From Magnetococcales bacterium (GTDB lineage Bacteria > Pseudomonadota > Magnetococcia > Magnetococcales > Magnetaquicoccaceae): 7,777 bases of DNA. Position numbers and translations under genes: made by a program. The notes below the pieces were generated by a model. The model saw only the letters and a list, made by a program, of their open reading frames with translations. It ran no database searches and was not told where the DNA came from. Where the stretch lies: the NCBI GenBank assembly GCA_015228895.1, contig JADGCR010000100.1, positions 1 to 7,777 on the forward strand, written 5' to 3'. Positions 1 through 5,802 of this stretch are shown here, one piece after another. Each line of letters starts with the position of its first letter. The stretch's first letter is position 1.

Positions 1-117
1 TTCGAACGTTTGGGTTATCAATTGTTGGGCGAAACCGAAGGGATCAGCCGCTGGTCGTTGTCCGTGGCAGAGGCGAGCCCGTTGCAACCGGTGTATATTC
101 GCTCGGAAACGCCATAG
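1..117 (+). CDS. 3' end of a gene, C-terminus resembling FkbH/HAD-IIIC family proteins (partial)
   Basis: An open frame runs from base 1 to a TAG at 115-117 and encodes only the last 38 residues, starting FERLGYQLLGE and ending PVYIRSETP. The pattern is an aromatic residue, ERLGY, an acidic stretch, then S-R-W-S-L-S-V. It resembles the end of the acetyltransferase-like (GNAT-fold) domain that closes FkbH/HAD-IIIC proteins, where a 'ekLGF...g..trW.l.l' strand pair is usual. A plain GNAT acetyltransferase would look similar. FkbH-type enzymes, where studied, dephosphorylate 1,3-bisphosphoglycerate and load the glyceryl group onto an acyl carrier protein. The carrier-protein gene that follows fits such a role, but 334 bases and a strong stem-loop separate them, so cotranscription is uncertain. 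That the frame codes is likely. The family assignment rests on very few residues. Confidence 0.4.
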   Translation, partial: FERLGYQLLGETEGISRWSLSVAEASPLQPVYIRSETP

Positions 118-451
118 AATGGCTTGGCAATCGTTCAGACAAATCATTAGTTCCGGTTTCGGGCGCGCCGCAACCCCTCCCTTCCAGGCGCGGTTGGACG
201 ATTGCCAAACCGCGCCTGGAAGACAGCTTTAGCATGAAGTTTGCATAAACGTCTGAATAGGCATGGGACTTTGATTATTTGGGCAGTTGACGGGCCGAAT
301 GGCACGCCGAAAACTCTTGGACGTAGTGGCTGCGTCAGATCCCGACCATCGGTTTGACAAGGGCCTCTGAACGGCCTGCGAACTTTTTATGTTGGACGCA
401 TTCTTGTGTTTATGCGATTTTGCATTCACTGATCAATATGGGGTTGTCGCC
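118..451. other. 334-base non-coding stretch with nested inverted repeats
   Basis: No convincing gene lies between the end of the first gene and the carrier-protein gene. The short open frames on either strand lack ribosome binding sites and recognisable protein character. The stretch holds the stem-loop at 181-222 and an upstream arm at 124-136 that can pair with its loop. A TTGACA at 354-359 has no matching -10 box at proper spacing. The promoter for the acp-MBOAT-SGNH operon should lie here, but I cannot place it. Confidence 0.6.
181..222. repeat. Perfect 15-bp inverted repeat (stem-loop), possible terminator without T-run
   Basis: The left arm cttccaggcgcggtt (181-195) is the exact reverse complement of 208-222, with a 12-base loop at 196-207. 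It sits about 64 bases after the stop codon of the first gene, so it could end that transcript. Neither side carries a T-tract, so a classical intrinsic terminator is not shown. The loop is itself complementary to bases 125-136 apart from one G-U pair, so an alternative fold is possible. Confidence 0.7.
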
Positions 452-703
452 ATGGATCCACGTCGCTTTGAGGTCATGCAGCGTCTCAACCTGGTGTTCC
501 AGGAGGTTTTTGATGACGAAACCCTGCAAATTTGTGACACGACTACGGCCAAAGACATAGAGGAGTGGGATTCCCTGGAGCACATTTCCCTGATAATCGC
601 CACGGAAATGGAGTTTGGCGTGCGTTTGAACGCCGCCGAGGTGGGAAGACTGCACGATGTGGGCGCCATGATCGATCTGCTGTTGGAACGCTTGCCGGCC
701 TAG
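452..703 (+). CDS. Acyl carrier protein
   Basis: This 83-residue protein has the size and pattern of a free-standing acyl (phosphopantetheine) carrier protein. Residues 39-43 read W-D-S-L-E. Ser41 of the DSL motif is the expected site for 4'-phosphopantetheine attachment at the head of helix 2, followed by HISLIIATEMEFGVRL, typical of carrier helix 2 and loop 2. An EVFDDE-type helix 1 precedes it, and a VGAMIDLLLERL helix closes it. The frame stays open upstream to an ATG at 389, but the added residues are unlike any carrier protein and that ATG has no ribosome site. I chose the ATG at 452; its own ribosome site is weak (a GGGG about ten bases upstream). An ATG at 476 is a further alternative. 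The MBOAT gene starts 16 bases after the stop. The context points to a dedicated carrier that supplies an acyl thioester to the membrane acyltransferase, like DltC, rather than to fatty-acid synthesis. Confidence 0.88.
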   Translation: MDPRRFEVMQRLNLVFQEVFDDETLQICDTTTAKDIEEWDSLEHISLIIATEMEFGVRLNAAEVGRLHDVGAMIDLLLERLPA

Positions 704-719
704 CCACCATGAGGCGGGG

Positions 720-2171
720 ATGACAATTGGCTCATTGACGTTTTTCGTATTTTTCTTCGTCTCCTTGACCCTGTTTCACGCTCTGCGGACCACGGGCAGC
801 CGACAGGCGGTCCTGTTGGGGATCAATGCGGTCTTCATCGGCAGTTTCGCCCCCTCCTTGATTTCCGTGTTGCCGCTTTTTGGTTTTGTCTTGCTGGGAT
901 ACGGTTTGATCCGGATTTTACATCGTCATCCGCGCCAGGATCTCCTGTTTTGCTTTATTGTCATTCTGGTTCTGTTGTTTGCTTATCTGAAACGATATTC
1001 CATTGTGGATTTCCTTCCGGAATTGCCGTTTGCCTGTCTGTCGATCGGGTTGTCTTACATCCTGTTTCGCATGTTGCAGTTGCTGCTGGATCTGCAAAGC
1101 GGCGCGCTCACGTCCCCTCCCGGTCTGGCGCTGTATTTGAATTACATCTTTTTTTTCCTGAATTTCATTTCCGGGCCCATTCAGCGCCATCAGGATTTTC
1201 TCGCCCAATGGCATGGTCCCGGTTTGGAAGGGGTCTCTCGGGAAGAGATCTTTTCAGCCTTCTCCCGAATCCTGGACGGTATTATCAAGGTCAGTTTGTT
1301 TTCGGTTTTGTTGCTGGAGGCTTTCAATGCTTATGAAAAAACCGTACTGATGAAAATTGCCGCTCACGGGACGGAACGGTTCGGGTTGATGTTCGCTCAC
1401 GGCATGGCGTCCCTGCTTTATCTCCTGTATTTGTACATGAATTTTTCTGGCTATATGGACATGGTCATCGGTTGCGGTCGCCTGTTCGGATTTGTGCTGC
1501 CGGAGAATTTCAATCGGCCATTCCAGGCGGAAAATTTCCTGGAACTGTGGTCCCGTTGGCACATCACCCTGTCGGAATGGTTCAAATGGTATTTTTTCAA
1601 TCCTTTGCTCAAATGGTTGAAATATCGGCTAGTCAGTCCGGTTATCGGCCCTTATCTGGTCGTGTTATGTCTCTTTGCCACTTTTTTGCTCCTGGGCGTC
1701 TGGCATGGGACCACCAAGGCTTTTCTGCTGTTTGGGCTGCTACAGGCCATCGGGACCAGCGCGAATAAATTATATCAGTTGTGGACGCGGGCATGGCTGG
1801 GTCGGGATGGGTATGGTCGTTTGAAAGGTCGGCATTGGTATCGCGCTTTGTGCCGGGGTTTGATGTTCAGTTATTTTTCCCTGTCGCTGACCTGTTTGTT
1901 TCTGGATGCCTGGCAAATACGCCTGTTGGTGGAGGGTCTGGGTGTTGAGGGATTGGCGGGAGCTTTCTTTGGGGTGGTGGGGGCGTCAATCATGCTGTTG
2001 GGGGTCGTGGACGTTGTTCAGGGTTGGTGGAACCGTCGCATGACGGGGGCAGTACCCTTGGCGCATCGGTTTTTTGTCGGCAACATGTGGCTGGCAACCA
2101 AAGTCATGTTGCTGTTTAACGCCTTATGGATGGACAACGCCAGCCCCGTTTTTGTTTATCAGGGTTTCTGA
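720..2171 (+). CDS. MBOAT-family membrane O-acyltransferase (AlgI/DltB type)
   Basis: This is a 483-residue polytopic membrane protein, close to the usual AlgI/DltB length. MBOAT landmarks are clear. They include YLNYIFFFLNFISGPIQR near 139-156, the re-entrant segment FNRPFQAENFLELWSRW-H281-ITLS (264-285), and LLGVW-H329-G (324-330). H329 matches the invariant catalytic histidine of MBOATs and H281 the second conserved histidine of the AlgI/DltB group. Many hydrophobic helices flank these, for example 5-20, 49-66, 75-90, 231-250 and 312-328. Known relatives pass an acyl group from a cytoplasmic carrier through a membrane tunnel to an extracytoplasmic acceptor, such as alginate or teichoic acid. 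The start ATG at 720 follows a GAGGCGGGG purine stretch at 711-719. The carrier-protein gene lies 16 bases upstream and the SGNH gene starts one base after the TGA, so the three should form one operon. Acyl group and acceptor cannot be read from the sequence. Confidence 0.92.
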   Translation: MTIGSLTFFVFFFVSLTLFHALRTTGSRQAVLLGINAVFIGSFAPSLISVLPLFGFVLLGYGLIRILHRHPRQDLLFCFIVILVLLFAYLKRYSIVDFLPELPFACLSIGLSYILFRMLQLLLDLQSGALTSPPGLALYLNYIFFFLNFISGPIQRHQDFLAQWHGPGLEGVSREEIFSAFSRILDGIIKVSLFSVLLLEAFNAYEKTVLMKIAAHGTERFGLMFAHGMASLLYLLYLYMNFSGYMDMVIGCGRLFGFVLPENFNRPFQAENFLELWSRWHITLSEWFKWYFFNPLLKWLKYRLVSPVIGPYLVVLCLFATFLLLGVWHGTTKAFLLFGLLQAIGTSANKLYQLWTRAWLGRDGYGRLKGRHWYRALCRGLMFSYFSLSLTCLFLDAWQIRLLVEGLGVEGLAGAFFGVVGASIMLLGVVDVVQGWWNRRMTGAVPLAHRFFVGNMWLATKVMLLFNALWMDNASPVFVYQGF

Positions 2172-2172
2172 G

Positions 2173-3393
2173 ATGGGCTGGATCTGGCGTCAGGCGGGAT
2201 TGCTGTCGGGATTTTTTCTGGGCTTGTACGCCTTGTCATGGCTGGTCACTGCCTGGCTGTATCCTCTGGACTCGGTTTGGGAACGGCTGGATGAGAACCT
2301 GGCCACCACGGAGGGTTACATGCGCGCAGTGGATACCCACGCCCGTCCCCCTTTGGAATACACGGTCTATCCCAGGGCGCTCATGGGTCGGGAGAAAAAG
2401 GTGCTGCTTCTGGGTGGATCCAACGTCCGGTACACTTTTGATCGCCGTGAGAGTTCCTCCGCACTGTCGGGTTACACGCTCTACAACCTTGGCCTGCCTC
2501 ATTCCAACATCTCCCAATTGTATCGGGTGGCCGCGTACTATGAGGCCATCTTCCCCCCACATCCGGTTCCGGAGACGGTGTTTGTCCTGGGGATCACCTT
2601 CAATACGATGTTTCCTGACCGGATTTACTGGAAGAACATGATCCGCCCTGCGATCGATTCAGAGCAGTTACGCTATTTCTGGTTCACTGAGCGGGATGGA
2701 GCGGTTAAACCCGCGCTGCCCATGGCTCGTCTGCCAGCGCTCATTACGCTGCTGCATCCCGGCATCGTGGTGAATCATGTATACCGTAACCGTGTCAAGA
2801 AGTTTGTGGCAGAGAGAGCCGGAGCTCTGGAGGATTGGTTCACCGGCCAGAAGAGCACCCCGGCGCCCACGCCGGATGCGGAAGAGTTGAACCGGATGGT
2901 GTGGGACGATCAGAAGAGCCGGGCTGCGGTGAAGAACTTCTTCCGGGGCAAAGACGAGTTGGAGGGGAATCTGTATGATGAGCAGTTCAACCTGCTGGGT
3001 CTGATGATCCGTCAATTGGCGGAGAAGGGACATCAAATCGTATTGCTGGATCTCCCCTTGCCCCGGTGGTTCAAGGAACTTTCCCCGCATGTCTGGCTTT
3101 ACAAACTGAAGTTGCGGCTTTTCCTGGAAGAGATGGCAACGGTGTCCCAGATGAAGTGGATCCATTTGCCAGAGGACGGCATCCAGGATGAGGACTTTGT
3201 CGACACCCTCCACGTCAAACCCCGTGCGATCCGGAGCTGGAGTCGGCAATTGGCCCCCCTGCTCGCACAACAGATTGACCATGGCCCGGTCGGTCAGAAC
3301 GGGAAGCTCTCCGATCTCCGCGGCGTCAGCCGGGAATCCACCTCAGAGCCCGGTGAAATCCGGAGGTCCCATCATCAAACAGTCCGGCAATGA
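2173..3393 (+). CDS. Membrane-anchored SGNH-hydrolase-like protein, partner of the MBOAT (DltD/AlgJ-like role)
   Basis: The protein has 406 residues with one N-terminal hydrophobic anchor (about 8-29), then a soluble domain expected outside the cytoplasmic membrane. SGNH-fold blocks are visible. They are a strand and nucleophile turn KVLLLGGS83N (76-84), YNLGLPHSN (104-112) at the block II position, VLGITFN144 at the block III position, a second core strand IVLLDLPLP (289-297), and VD344TLH347 as the DxxH block carrying catalytic Asp and His. The nucleophile motif is GGSN rather than GDSL. In Dlt and alginate systems an anchored SGNH protein works with the MBOAT to complete acyl transfer to the polymer. 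The ATG at 2173 is one base past the MBOAT stop (TGAgATG), implying translational coupling; an AGGG lies about eight bases upstream. The frame is open further upstream, but only inside the MBOAT gene. The last 35-40 residues, after the DxxH block and its helix, are polar and look unlike a conserved domain. Confidence 0.75.
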   Translation: MGWIWRQAGLLSGFFLGLYALSWLVTAWLYPLDSVWERLDENLATTEGYMRAVDTHARPPLEYTVYPRALMGREKKVLLLGGSNVRYTFDRRESSSALSGYTLYNLGLPHSNISQLYRVAAYYEAIFPPHPVPETVFVLGITFNTMFPDRIYWKNMIRPAIDSEQLRYFWFTERDGAVKPALPMARLPALITLLHPGIVVNHVYRNRVKKFVAERAGALEDWFTGQKSTPAPTPDAEELNRMVWDDQKSRAAVKNFFRGKDELEGNLYDEQFNLLGLMIRQLAEKGHQIVLLDLPLPRWFKELSPHVWLYKLKLRLFLEEMATVSQMKWIHLPEDGIQDEDFVDTLHVKPRAIRSWSRQLAPLLAQQIDHGPVGQNGKLSDLRGVSRESTSEPGEIRRSHHQTVRQ

Positions 3394-3398
3394 GCCTG

Positions 3399-3424
3399 CC
3401 GCGGAAGGTCGGCTCTTCCGGCGG
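3399..3424 (+). terminator. Bulged stem-loop just after the SGNH stop codon, candidate terminator
   Basis: Bases 3399-3407 (ccgcggaag) pair with 3415-3424 (cttccggcgg), leaving one bulged G at 3421 and a 7-base loop. The structure begins six bases after the TGA of the SGNH gene, where an operon terminator would be expected. No T-tract follows, so termination is inference. The arm cttcc can instead pair with ggaag at 3423-3427. Confidence 0.35.
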
Positions 3425-3479
3425 AAGCATACCTGATTCCGATTCCATTGCCATCGGAAATGAAATCGATTGTCGAACA

Positions 3480-3518
3480 GGCGCCGCCTGCGGCGGCCAC
3501 TGGGCACGCAGCGCGGAT
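3480..3518. repeat. Dispersed palindromic repeat, copy 1
   Basis: The 19-mer ggcgccgcctgcggcggcc at 3480-3498 recurs exactly at 7733-7751. Two bases later, tgggcacgcagcgcggat (3501-3518) matches 7755-7772 at 16 of 18 positions. The first half forms a gccgcc-tgc-ggcggc hairpin and the second half is also GC-rich and partly palindromic. Both copies are extragenic and in the same orientation, as in REP-like elements. The sequence agcaatccgc at 3525-3534 is the inverse of 7767-7776 next to copy 2, so the element may extend or carry inverted ends. Confidence 0.75.
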
Positions 3519-3590
3519 GGATCAAGCAATCCGCTTACGTCAAAGCGCTCCAGAATCAACGCCAAATTCACGGGCCTCCACCCCGGCCCG

Positions 3591-3613
3591 CCGGGGGCGG
3601 ATACCGCCCCCGG
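3591..3613. terminator. Perfect 10-bp GC stem downstream of htpG, candidate bidirectional terminator
   Basis: Bases ccgggggcgg (3591-3600) and ccgcccccgg (3604-3613) are perfectly complementary around a 3-base loop. On the - strand this is about 36 bases after the htpG stop, a normal position for its terminator. It could also block read-through from the + strand operon. Neither flank has a clear T-run, so the role is inferred from position and stability. Confidence 0.45.
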
Positions 3614-3649
3614 TCCCCGTAATACTTGTCTTAACCGGACACTCCGGAT

Positions 3650-5590
3650 CTAAAGCGCGGTCAGCAGCAGACCGTTGAGACGACGTACGAAATCGGCGGG
3701 ATCCTCCAACTGTCCCCCCTCGGCCAGCAGGGCCTGATCGAAGAGCAGATGGCTCAAATCGTTGAAACGCCCCGCATCCCCCTCCTCCTTGAGCCGCACC
3801 ACCAGAGGATGGGCGGGATTGAGCTCCAGGGTGCGCTTGGCCGCCGGGGTCTTCTGACCGGCCTCGCGCAGGATCCGTTCCATGGAGGCGCTCATGTCAT
3901 ACTCGCCCCCCACCAGGCAGGAGGGGGAATCGGTAAGGCGGTTGGTGACCCGCACCTCCTTGACCCGCTCGCCCAGGCCCTTCTGCACCTTCTCCAGCAG
4001 ATCCTTGAATTCGCCCTGTTTTTGCTCCAGATCCTTTTTGTCCTCCTCACCTTCCAACTCGCCCAGATCCAGGCCGCCCTTGGCCACCGATTGCAACGGC
4101 TTGCCGTCGAACTCGTGCAGATGGGTCACCAGCCACTCGTCCACCCGGTCGCAAAGCAGCAACACCTCGATCCCCTTCTTGCGGAACACCTCCAGATGGG
4201 GATGGTGACGGGCGGCGTCGAAGGATTCGCCGTTGACGTAGTAGATCGCCTTCTGCCCCTCCTTCATGCGGCCCACATAGGCCTCCAGGGAGACATCCGG
4301 GTTCTTGTTGTCGGCGTGGGTGGAAGAGAAACGCAGCAGTTTGGCGATGCGCTCCCGGTTGGCGAAATCCTCGATCACACCCTCCTTGAGCACCACGCCG
4401 AAGGTCTCCCAGAAACCCTGATACTTCTCGGCGTCGTTTTTGGCCATCTCCTCCAGCAGGGTGAACACCTTGTTGCTCATGCCCTTGCGGATCGCCTCCA
4501 CCGCAGGATTCTTCTGCAGAATCTCCCGTGAGACGTTGAGGGGCAGGTCGGAAGAGTCCACCACGCCGCGCACGAAGCGCAGGTAGCGGGGCATGAGATC
4601 CTCGGCCCCTTCCATGATGAAGACCCGACGCACATAGAGCCGCACCCCGTGCTTGCGCTCCCGGTCCCAGAGATCGAAGGGCGCCCGTTTGGGAATGTAG
4701 AGCAGTACGGTGTATTCGTACTTCCCTTCCAGACGGGCGTGGATGTGGGCCAGGGACTCCTCGAAGTCATGGCTGACGTGCTTGTAGAACTCCTGATACT
4801 CCTCCGCGCTGATCTCGCTCTTGGAGCGGGCCCAGAGCGCGGAGGCCTTGTTGACCGTCTCCCACTCCGGGGCCTTCTCCTCCTTGGGCTGGGCTTCCGC
4901 GTCCCTGTCGATCTCCTCCTCCTCATCGGGGGTGAAGCCCTCGGATTTGAGCATCAGAATGGGCCAGGAGACATGATCGGAAAATTTGCGCACCACCGAA
5001 CGCAAACGCCAGCCGTCGAGAAAATCCTTCTCCTCTGCGCGCAGGTGCAGGATGACCTCGGTGCCACGCCCCTCCCTGGTGACGGTTTCCAGGGTGTACT
5101 CCCCATCCCCGGCCGACTCCCAGCGCACCGCCTCGTTGCTGGCGACCCCCGCCTTGCGGGAGATCAGCGTCACCCGGTCGGCGACGATGAAGGCGGAATA
5201 GAAACCGACCCCGAACTGACCGATCAGATTGACATCCTTGCTCTGCTCCTCCTTCATGGCCTGGAGGAACTCTTTGGTGCCGGATTTGGCGATGGTGCCG
5301 ATGTTGGTGGCGACCTCCTCCAGGGTCATGCCGATGCCGTTGTCGGCGATGGTGAGGGTGCCCGCCTCCTTGTCGAAGGTGATGCGGATGGCCAGTTCGG
5401 CCTCCCCTTCATAGAGGCTGTCGTTGGCGATCGCCTCGAAGCGCAGCTTGTCCGCCGCATCCGAGGCGTTGGAGATGAGTTCCCGCAGAAAAATCTCCTT
5501 GTTGCTGTACAGGGAGTGGATCATCAGGTCCAAAAGCTGCCGGACCTCGGTTTGGAACGCCCGTGTCTGTTTCCCTTCCGCCATGCTCAT
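3650..5590 (-). CDS. htpG: Chaperone protein HtpG (bacterial Hsp90)
   Basis: HtpG is the cytosolic bacterial Hsp90, an ATP-driven dimeric chaperone that remodels client proteins together with DnaK. The 646 residues are close to the usual 620-650. The N-terminal GHKL ATPase domain shows NKEIFLRE37LISN41[12 protein letters not shown] (catalytic Glu37 and Mg-binding Asn41), D83NGIGM for adenine binding, [13 protein letters not shown] (96-108) in the lid, and [11 protein letters not shown] (124-134). The middle domain carries [10 protein letters not shown]355EILQ, where the Arg corresponds to the one contacting the ATP gamma-phosphate. A dimerisation domain ends in [14 protein letters not shown] without the eukaryotic MEEVD. 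The acidic stretch DEEEEIDRD (222-230) is the usual linker-like loop. The frame stays open to 5782, but the extra 64 residues are unlike HtpG. The ATG at 5590 has GGAGGA ten bases upstream; a second ATG two codons later is a worse fit. It is transcribed alone, diverging from the small membrane protein gene. Confidence 0.97.
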   Translation of the reverse strand: MSMAEGKQTRAFQTEVRQLLDLMIHSLYSNKEIFLRELISNASDAADKLRFEAIANDSLYEGEAELAIRITFDKEAGTLTIADNGIGMTLEEVATNIGTIAKSGTKEFLQAMKEEQSKDVNLIGQFGVGFYSAFIVADRVTLISRKAGVASNEAVRWESAGDGEYTLETVTREGRGTEVILHLRAEEKDFLDGWRLRSVVRKFSDHVSWPILMLKSEGFTPDEEEEIDRDAEAQPKEEKAPEWETVNKASALWARSKSEISAEEYQEFYKHVSHDFEESLAHIHARLEGKYEYTVLLYIPKRAPFDLWDRERKHGVRLYVRRVFIMEGAEDLMPRYLRFVRGVVDSSDLPLNVSREILQKNPAVEAIRKGMSNKVFTLLEEMAKNDAEKYQGFWETFGVVLKEGVIEDFANRERIAKLLRFSSTHADNKNPDVSLEAYVGRMKEGQKAIYYVNGESFDAARHHPHLEVFRKKGIEVLLLCDRVDEWLVTHLHEFDGKPLQSVAKGGLDLGELEGEEDKKDLEQKQGEFKDLLEKVQKGLGERVKEVRVTNRLTDSPSCLVGGEYDMSASMERILREAGQKTPAAKRTLELNPAHPLVVRLKEEGDAGRFNDLSHLLFDQALLAEGGQLEDPADFVRRLNGLLLTAL

Positions 5591-5600
5591 GATGCCTGCG

Positions 5601-5606
5601 TCCTCC
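5601..5606 (-). promoter_or_regulatory. Ribosome binding site of htpG
   Basis: The - strand reads GGAGGA here, ten bases before the ATG at 5590-5588. This decides the start in favour of that codon over the ATG at 5584 (16 bases away) and over the far upstream start at 5782. Confidence 0.75.
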
Positions 5607-5634
5607 AGATGGTGATGATGTTTGCTCGAAACGG

Positions 5635-5657
5635 ATCCCCCGGTTTGCACCGGGGAT
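5635..5657. other. Hairpin in the htpG leader
   Basis: On the + strand atcccccggt (5635-5644) pairs with accggggat (5649-5657) with one bulged C and a 4-base loop. On the - strand it would sit near the 5' end of the htpG mRNA leader, about 45 bases before the start codon. Read on the + strand it is followed by TTTTT (5657-5661) and looks like an intrinsic terminator, which could stop transcripts running antisense from htpG toward the divergent gene. It does not overlap the ribosome site, so an RNA thermometer is not supported. Confidence 0.5.
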
Positions 5658-5669
5658 TTTTCTGCTCCT

Positions 5670-5698
5670 ATATGGGTGCGCCCGACCCGGCCCGCAAG
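5670..5698 (-). promoter_or_regulatory. Candidate heat-shock (sigma-32-like) promoter of htpG
   Basis: On the - strand CTTGCGG (5698-5692) and ACCCATAT (5677-5670) are separated by 14 bases. The published sigma-32 consensus is CTTGAAA, 11-15 bases, CCCCATnT. The -10 element matches well and the -35 only in CTTG. Transcription would begin near 5663 and give a leader of about 70-75 bases. htpG belongs to the sigma-32 regulon in many proteobacteria, so position and family agree. Confidence 0.45.
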
Positions 5699-5704
5699 GG
5701 GGCG

Positions 5705-5741
5705 AAGCGTTTTTCCCGCGCACGAAAAGCGTTTTTCTTGC
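5705..5741. repeat. 11-base direct repeat with 22-base period plus overlapping dyad, possible operator
   Basis: The sequence aagcgtttttc occurs at 5705-5715 and again at 5727-5737, exactly 22 bases apart (about two helical turns). The second copy lies in a dyad: gcacgaaaa (5720-5728) pairs with ttttcttgc (5733-5741) with one mismatch around gcgt. The elements lie between the candidate promoters of htpG and of the divergent gene, where a regulator could bind one face of the helix. No regulator is identified. Confidence 0.5.
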
Positions 5742-5766
5742 ACGCAATCCCGGTTTGGATGACAAT
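5738..5766 (+). promoter_or_regulatory. Candidate sigma-70-type promoter of the small membrane protein gene
   Basis: TTGCAC (5738-5743) and GACAAT (5761-5766) are 17 bases apart, with three and four of six matches to TTGACA and TATAAT. Transcription would start near 5773, about 30 bases before the ATG at 5803. This also argues against the TTG codon at 5755 as the start. The match is moderate. Confidence 0.3.
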
Positions 5767-5802
5767 AACGTAATCCATCCACCTTTCAGCTCTGGTCACG
5801 TC

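Larger units (their letters stand above)
3394..3649. other. 256-base spacer between convergent genes, rich in stem-loops
   Basis: This spacer separates the ends of the SGNH gene (+) and htpG (-). It contains a bulged stem-loop at 3399-3424, a copy of a dispersed GC-rich palindrome at 3480-3518 with a further short dyad at 3513-3534, and a perfect 10-bp stem at 3591-3613. A GTG-initiated open frame of 81 codons on the - strand (3571-3326) crosses it, but the repeat sits inside that frame and no protein family is evident. Confidence 0.6.

Noticed and set aside
354..382. TTGACA at 354-359 as a -35 box for the acp operon
   Set aside because: No TATAAT-like hexamer occurs 15-19 bases downstream. 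A second weak pair (TTGACG at 287-292 with AAAACT) is also unconvincing.
389..451. Upstream ATG at 389 as the start of the carrier protein
   Set aside because: It adds 21 residues (MLDAFLCLCDF...) absent from carrier proteins, and no ribosome site precedes it.
2126..3282. Open frames 2126-2641 (+) and 2668-3282 (-) within the SGNH gene
   Set aside because: They overlap the SGNH-like frame, which has an anchor, catalytic blocks and a coupled start. These show Arg/Trp/Cys- or Gln-rich sequence without family features.
3749..5773. Two long + strand open frames (3749-4531 and 4649-5773) inside htpG
   Set aside because: They lie antisense to a clear HtpG with intact catalytic motifs. Their Leu/Gly/Arg-rich composition is the usual product of reading a GC-rich gene backwards.
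5591..5782. N-terminal extension of HtpG to 5782
   Set aside because: The extra 64 residues do not resemble HtpG, would cover the promoter and leader, and lack the GGAGGA site found before 5590.
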